This document shows, in pieces, positions 4,612-5,697 of a stretch of DNA of 5,697 nt. The notes beneath the pieces were generated by a model. It worked only from the letters and a program-made list of their open reading frames with translations. It had not been told where the DNA came from and did no database searches. Each line of letters opens with the position of its first letter. Position 1 is the first letter of the stretch. Position numbers and translations under genes: made by a program. This DNA is from Candidatus Aminicenantota bacterium (GTDB lineage: Bacteria; Acidobacteriota; Aminicenantia; Aminicenantales; Aminicenantaceae): positions 1-5,697 of the forward strand of contig DAOUSP010000090.1 of NCBI GenBank assembly GCA_030627155.1. The letters are read 5' to 3'.

Positions 4612-5697
4612 TTATAAAATCTCACGCGATGCTCCCTTTCTACGTGTGACTCCCATCTGGTCAAGAAGCTCTAAAAGAGGAATAGCATATTTCCGCGACA
4701 AGCCAGTCATGGCCTTAAATTCTGAAACCGTCATTTCTTTCTTTCCTGTGGAGCGGATCTTCTTTATGATTTCATCCAGCCATTGGTAATGAAGGAAAAA
4801 ACCTTCTTTCGCCTGAACGATCTTTCTACGTTCTATGAGAAGAGAGAGCAGGATATTCAACTTATTAGTAGACAGGCGAAACCTCTGCTGTAAATCATCG
4901 AAGGAAACTGATTGAAGCTCTCCTCTCTTAGTCATTTCTTCCATCTCGCATAGGATTTTCTCTTCTTCTGGAGATATAACGACTGAAAAATCAGAAAGAG
5001 ATAATAAGTTGTCGACTTTTTTGACTTTTCCTGCCTGAAGCAAATATTTCAATGATAAATTTAAAATTCTGGAGTGGGTCTTAAATCTGGTATATATGGA
5101 CGATAAGGGAACTCCAATAAATTCCGGATGTTTATCATGATATGAGGACAAAAAGGCGACAAGTCTCTCGCTAAGAAACGCAAGGCCTTCTTGGGAAAGA
5201 AGCCACAATGGCGAAAATGAGATGATTCGCACTTTTTTTTCTGCCTCTAATTCCTGGCTAAGAGAAAGAATAGTTTCTCTAGAAAAGTTTGAAAAGTGAA
5301 TGATATCTATTTCTTTTAGGCCTTTTATTCCTTCTTTCCTTACAAGCACATACAGCATTTCCTTGGGACTTCCCAAAAGTTCCTGTAGAAAAACCGTTCT
5401 CTTCTTAAGCATTTTTTTGTCAGATTTTTCCGCAAGCGGAGCAAGGACAAATCCTTCTCCCAAAACCCCTTTCCCTTTTGGTGCAATCACTTCAAAGGAG
5501 TCCTTCCAATATAAAGGAAGATGGCGGGATAATTGAATTCGAGCAAAAGTCCGATTTTCTTCCTTCTTTTGCTCTTCCCCATAAAAACGTATAGCGGCAG
5601 GAATGCTCTTCCCTTGAATACGCAAAGAGGCTTCTATCGATTGTTTCCCAGATGGAGGAGGAAAATATACCGCAGCATCAAATAAGTTCGTATTCAC
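4612..5697 (-). CDS. selB: Selenocysteine-specific elongation factor SelB, C-terminal part (gene continues past right edge)
   Basis: SelB brings Sec-tRNA to the ribosome at UGA codons marked by a SECIS hairpin in the mRNA. The visible 361 residues hold the later part of the protein. Residues 1-88 fit barrel domain III, ending in KGVLGEGFVLAP at the place of the usual IGGGRVLDP. Residues from about 95 onward fit the series of winged-helix domains. The last of these (320-361) carries the family signature SRKYAIPLLELLD (334-346) followed by GVTRR (349-353). The GTPase domain and barrel domain II, roughly 270 residues by comparison with the usual 610-640, lie beyond the window. A GTG codon at 5695-5697 is internal and not the real start. 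The frame is open throughout. It converges with the operon, with stop codons 13 bases apart. Its presence implies that the host makes selenoproteins; selA, selD and the Sec tRNA are not in view. Confidence 0.92.
   Translation of the reverse strand: MNTNLFDAAVYFPPPSGKQSIEASLRIQGKSIPAAIRFYGEEQKKEENRTFARIQLSRHLPLYWKDSFEVIAPKGKGVLGEGFVLAPLAEKSDKKMLKKRTVFLQELLGSPKEMLYVLVRKEGIKGLKEIDIIHFSNFSRETILSLSQELEAEKKVRIISFSPLWLLSQEGLAFLSERLVAFLSSYHDKHPEFIGVPLSSIYTRFKTHSRILNLSLKYLLQAGKVKKVDNLLSLSDFSVVISPEEEKILCEMEEMTKRGELQSVSFDDLQQRFRLSTNKLNILLSLLIERRKIVQAKEGFFLHYQWLDEIIKKIRSTGKKEMTVSEFKAMTGLSRKYAIPLLELLDQMGVTRRKGASREIL

Noticed and set aside
5300..5536. 78-codon plus-strand open frame opposite selB
   Set aside because: Lies wholly inside the SelB coding sequence on the other strand, with no recognisable motif and no ribosome binding site.
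5695..5697. GTG at the right edge as the true start of the minus-strand gene
   Set aside because: SelB proteins have a GTPase domain before this point and the frame is open to the window edge, so this is an internal valine codon.

Overview
The window looks like ordinary chromosomal DNA from a moderately AT-rich bacterium, probably an anaerobe and perhaps from an uncultivated lineage. An arc-type gene pair and a SelB elongation factor are compatible with an anaerobic lifestyle. Short tandem repeats and a hairpin-type palindrome in the non-coding part are common in genomes of uncultured bacteria. I cannot assign a phylum from this sequence alone; an Aminicenantes- or Deltaproteobacteria-like origin is only a guess.

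Layout. Positions 1-643 carry no long gene but are full of structure. There is a palindrome with perfect 30-bp arms (1-109), then a triple TTGACCCC repeat that overlaps its right arm. A run of 7-bp pyrimidine-rich repeats follows (174-201). Next comes an extended -10 promoter (261-269) leading into two very short reading frames (297-359 and 372-482). These share one frame and are separated by a single UGA. A five-unit 9-bp tandem array (498-542) runs straight into a good sigma70-type promoter (544-572). After that come a perfect 16-bp tandem duplication (584-615) and a Shine-Dalgarno sequence (621-626). I see nothing recognisable in 205-260.

From 644 to 4598 a tight three-gene plus-strand operon follows: carbamate kinase (arcC), ornithine carbamoyltransferase (argF/arcB), and a 687-residue protein I do not recognise. 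arcC and argF overlap by 4 bp, and argF and the third gene are 2 bp apart, so translation is probably coupled. Together the two enzymes link carbamoyl phosphate to ornithine/citrulline and to ATP. Run catabolically they make ATP, ammonia and CO2 from citrulline; run in reverse they supply citrulline for arginine synthesis. No arginine deiminase is in view. The third protein has a possible helix-turn-helix at its N-terminus and a long charged, proline-containing tail.

From 4612 to the right edge, on the minus strand, lies the C-terminal part of SelB, the selenocysteine-specific elongation factor. Its GTPase domain lies beyond the window. It converges on the operon with only 13 bp between stop codons and no clear terminator.

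The least explained items are the 687-residue operon partner, the small basic peptide with its upstream in-frame UGA, and the palindrome at the left edge. I do not see strong evidence for a complete new system.
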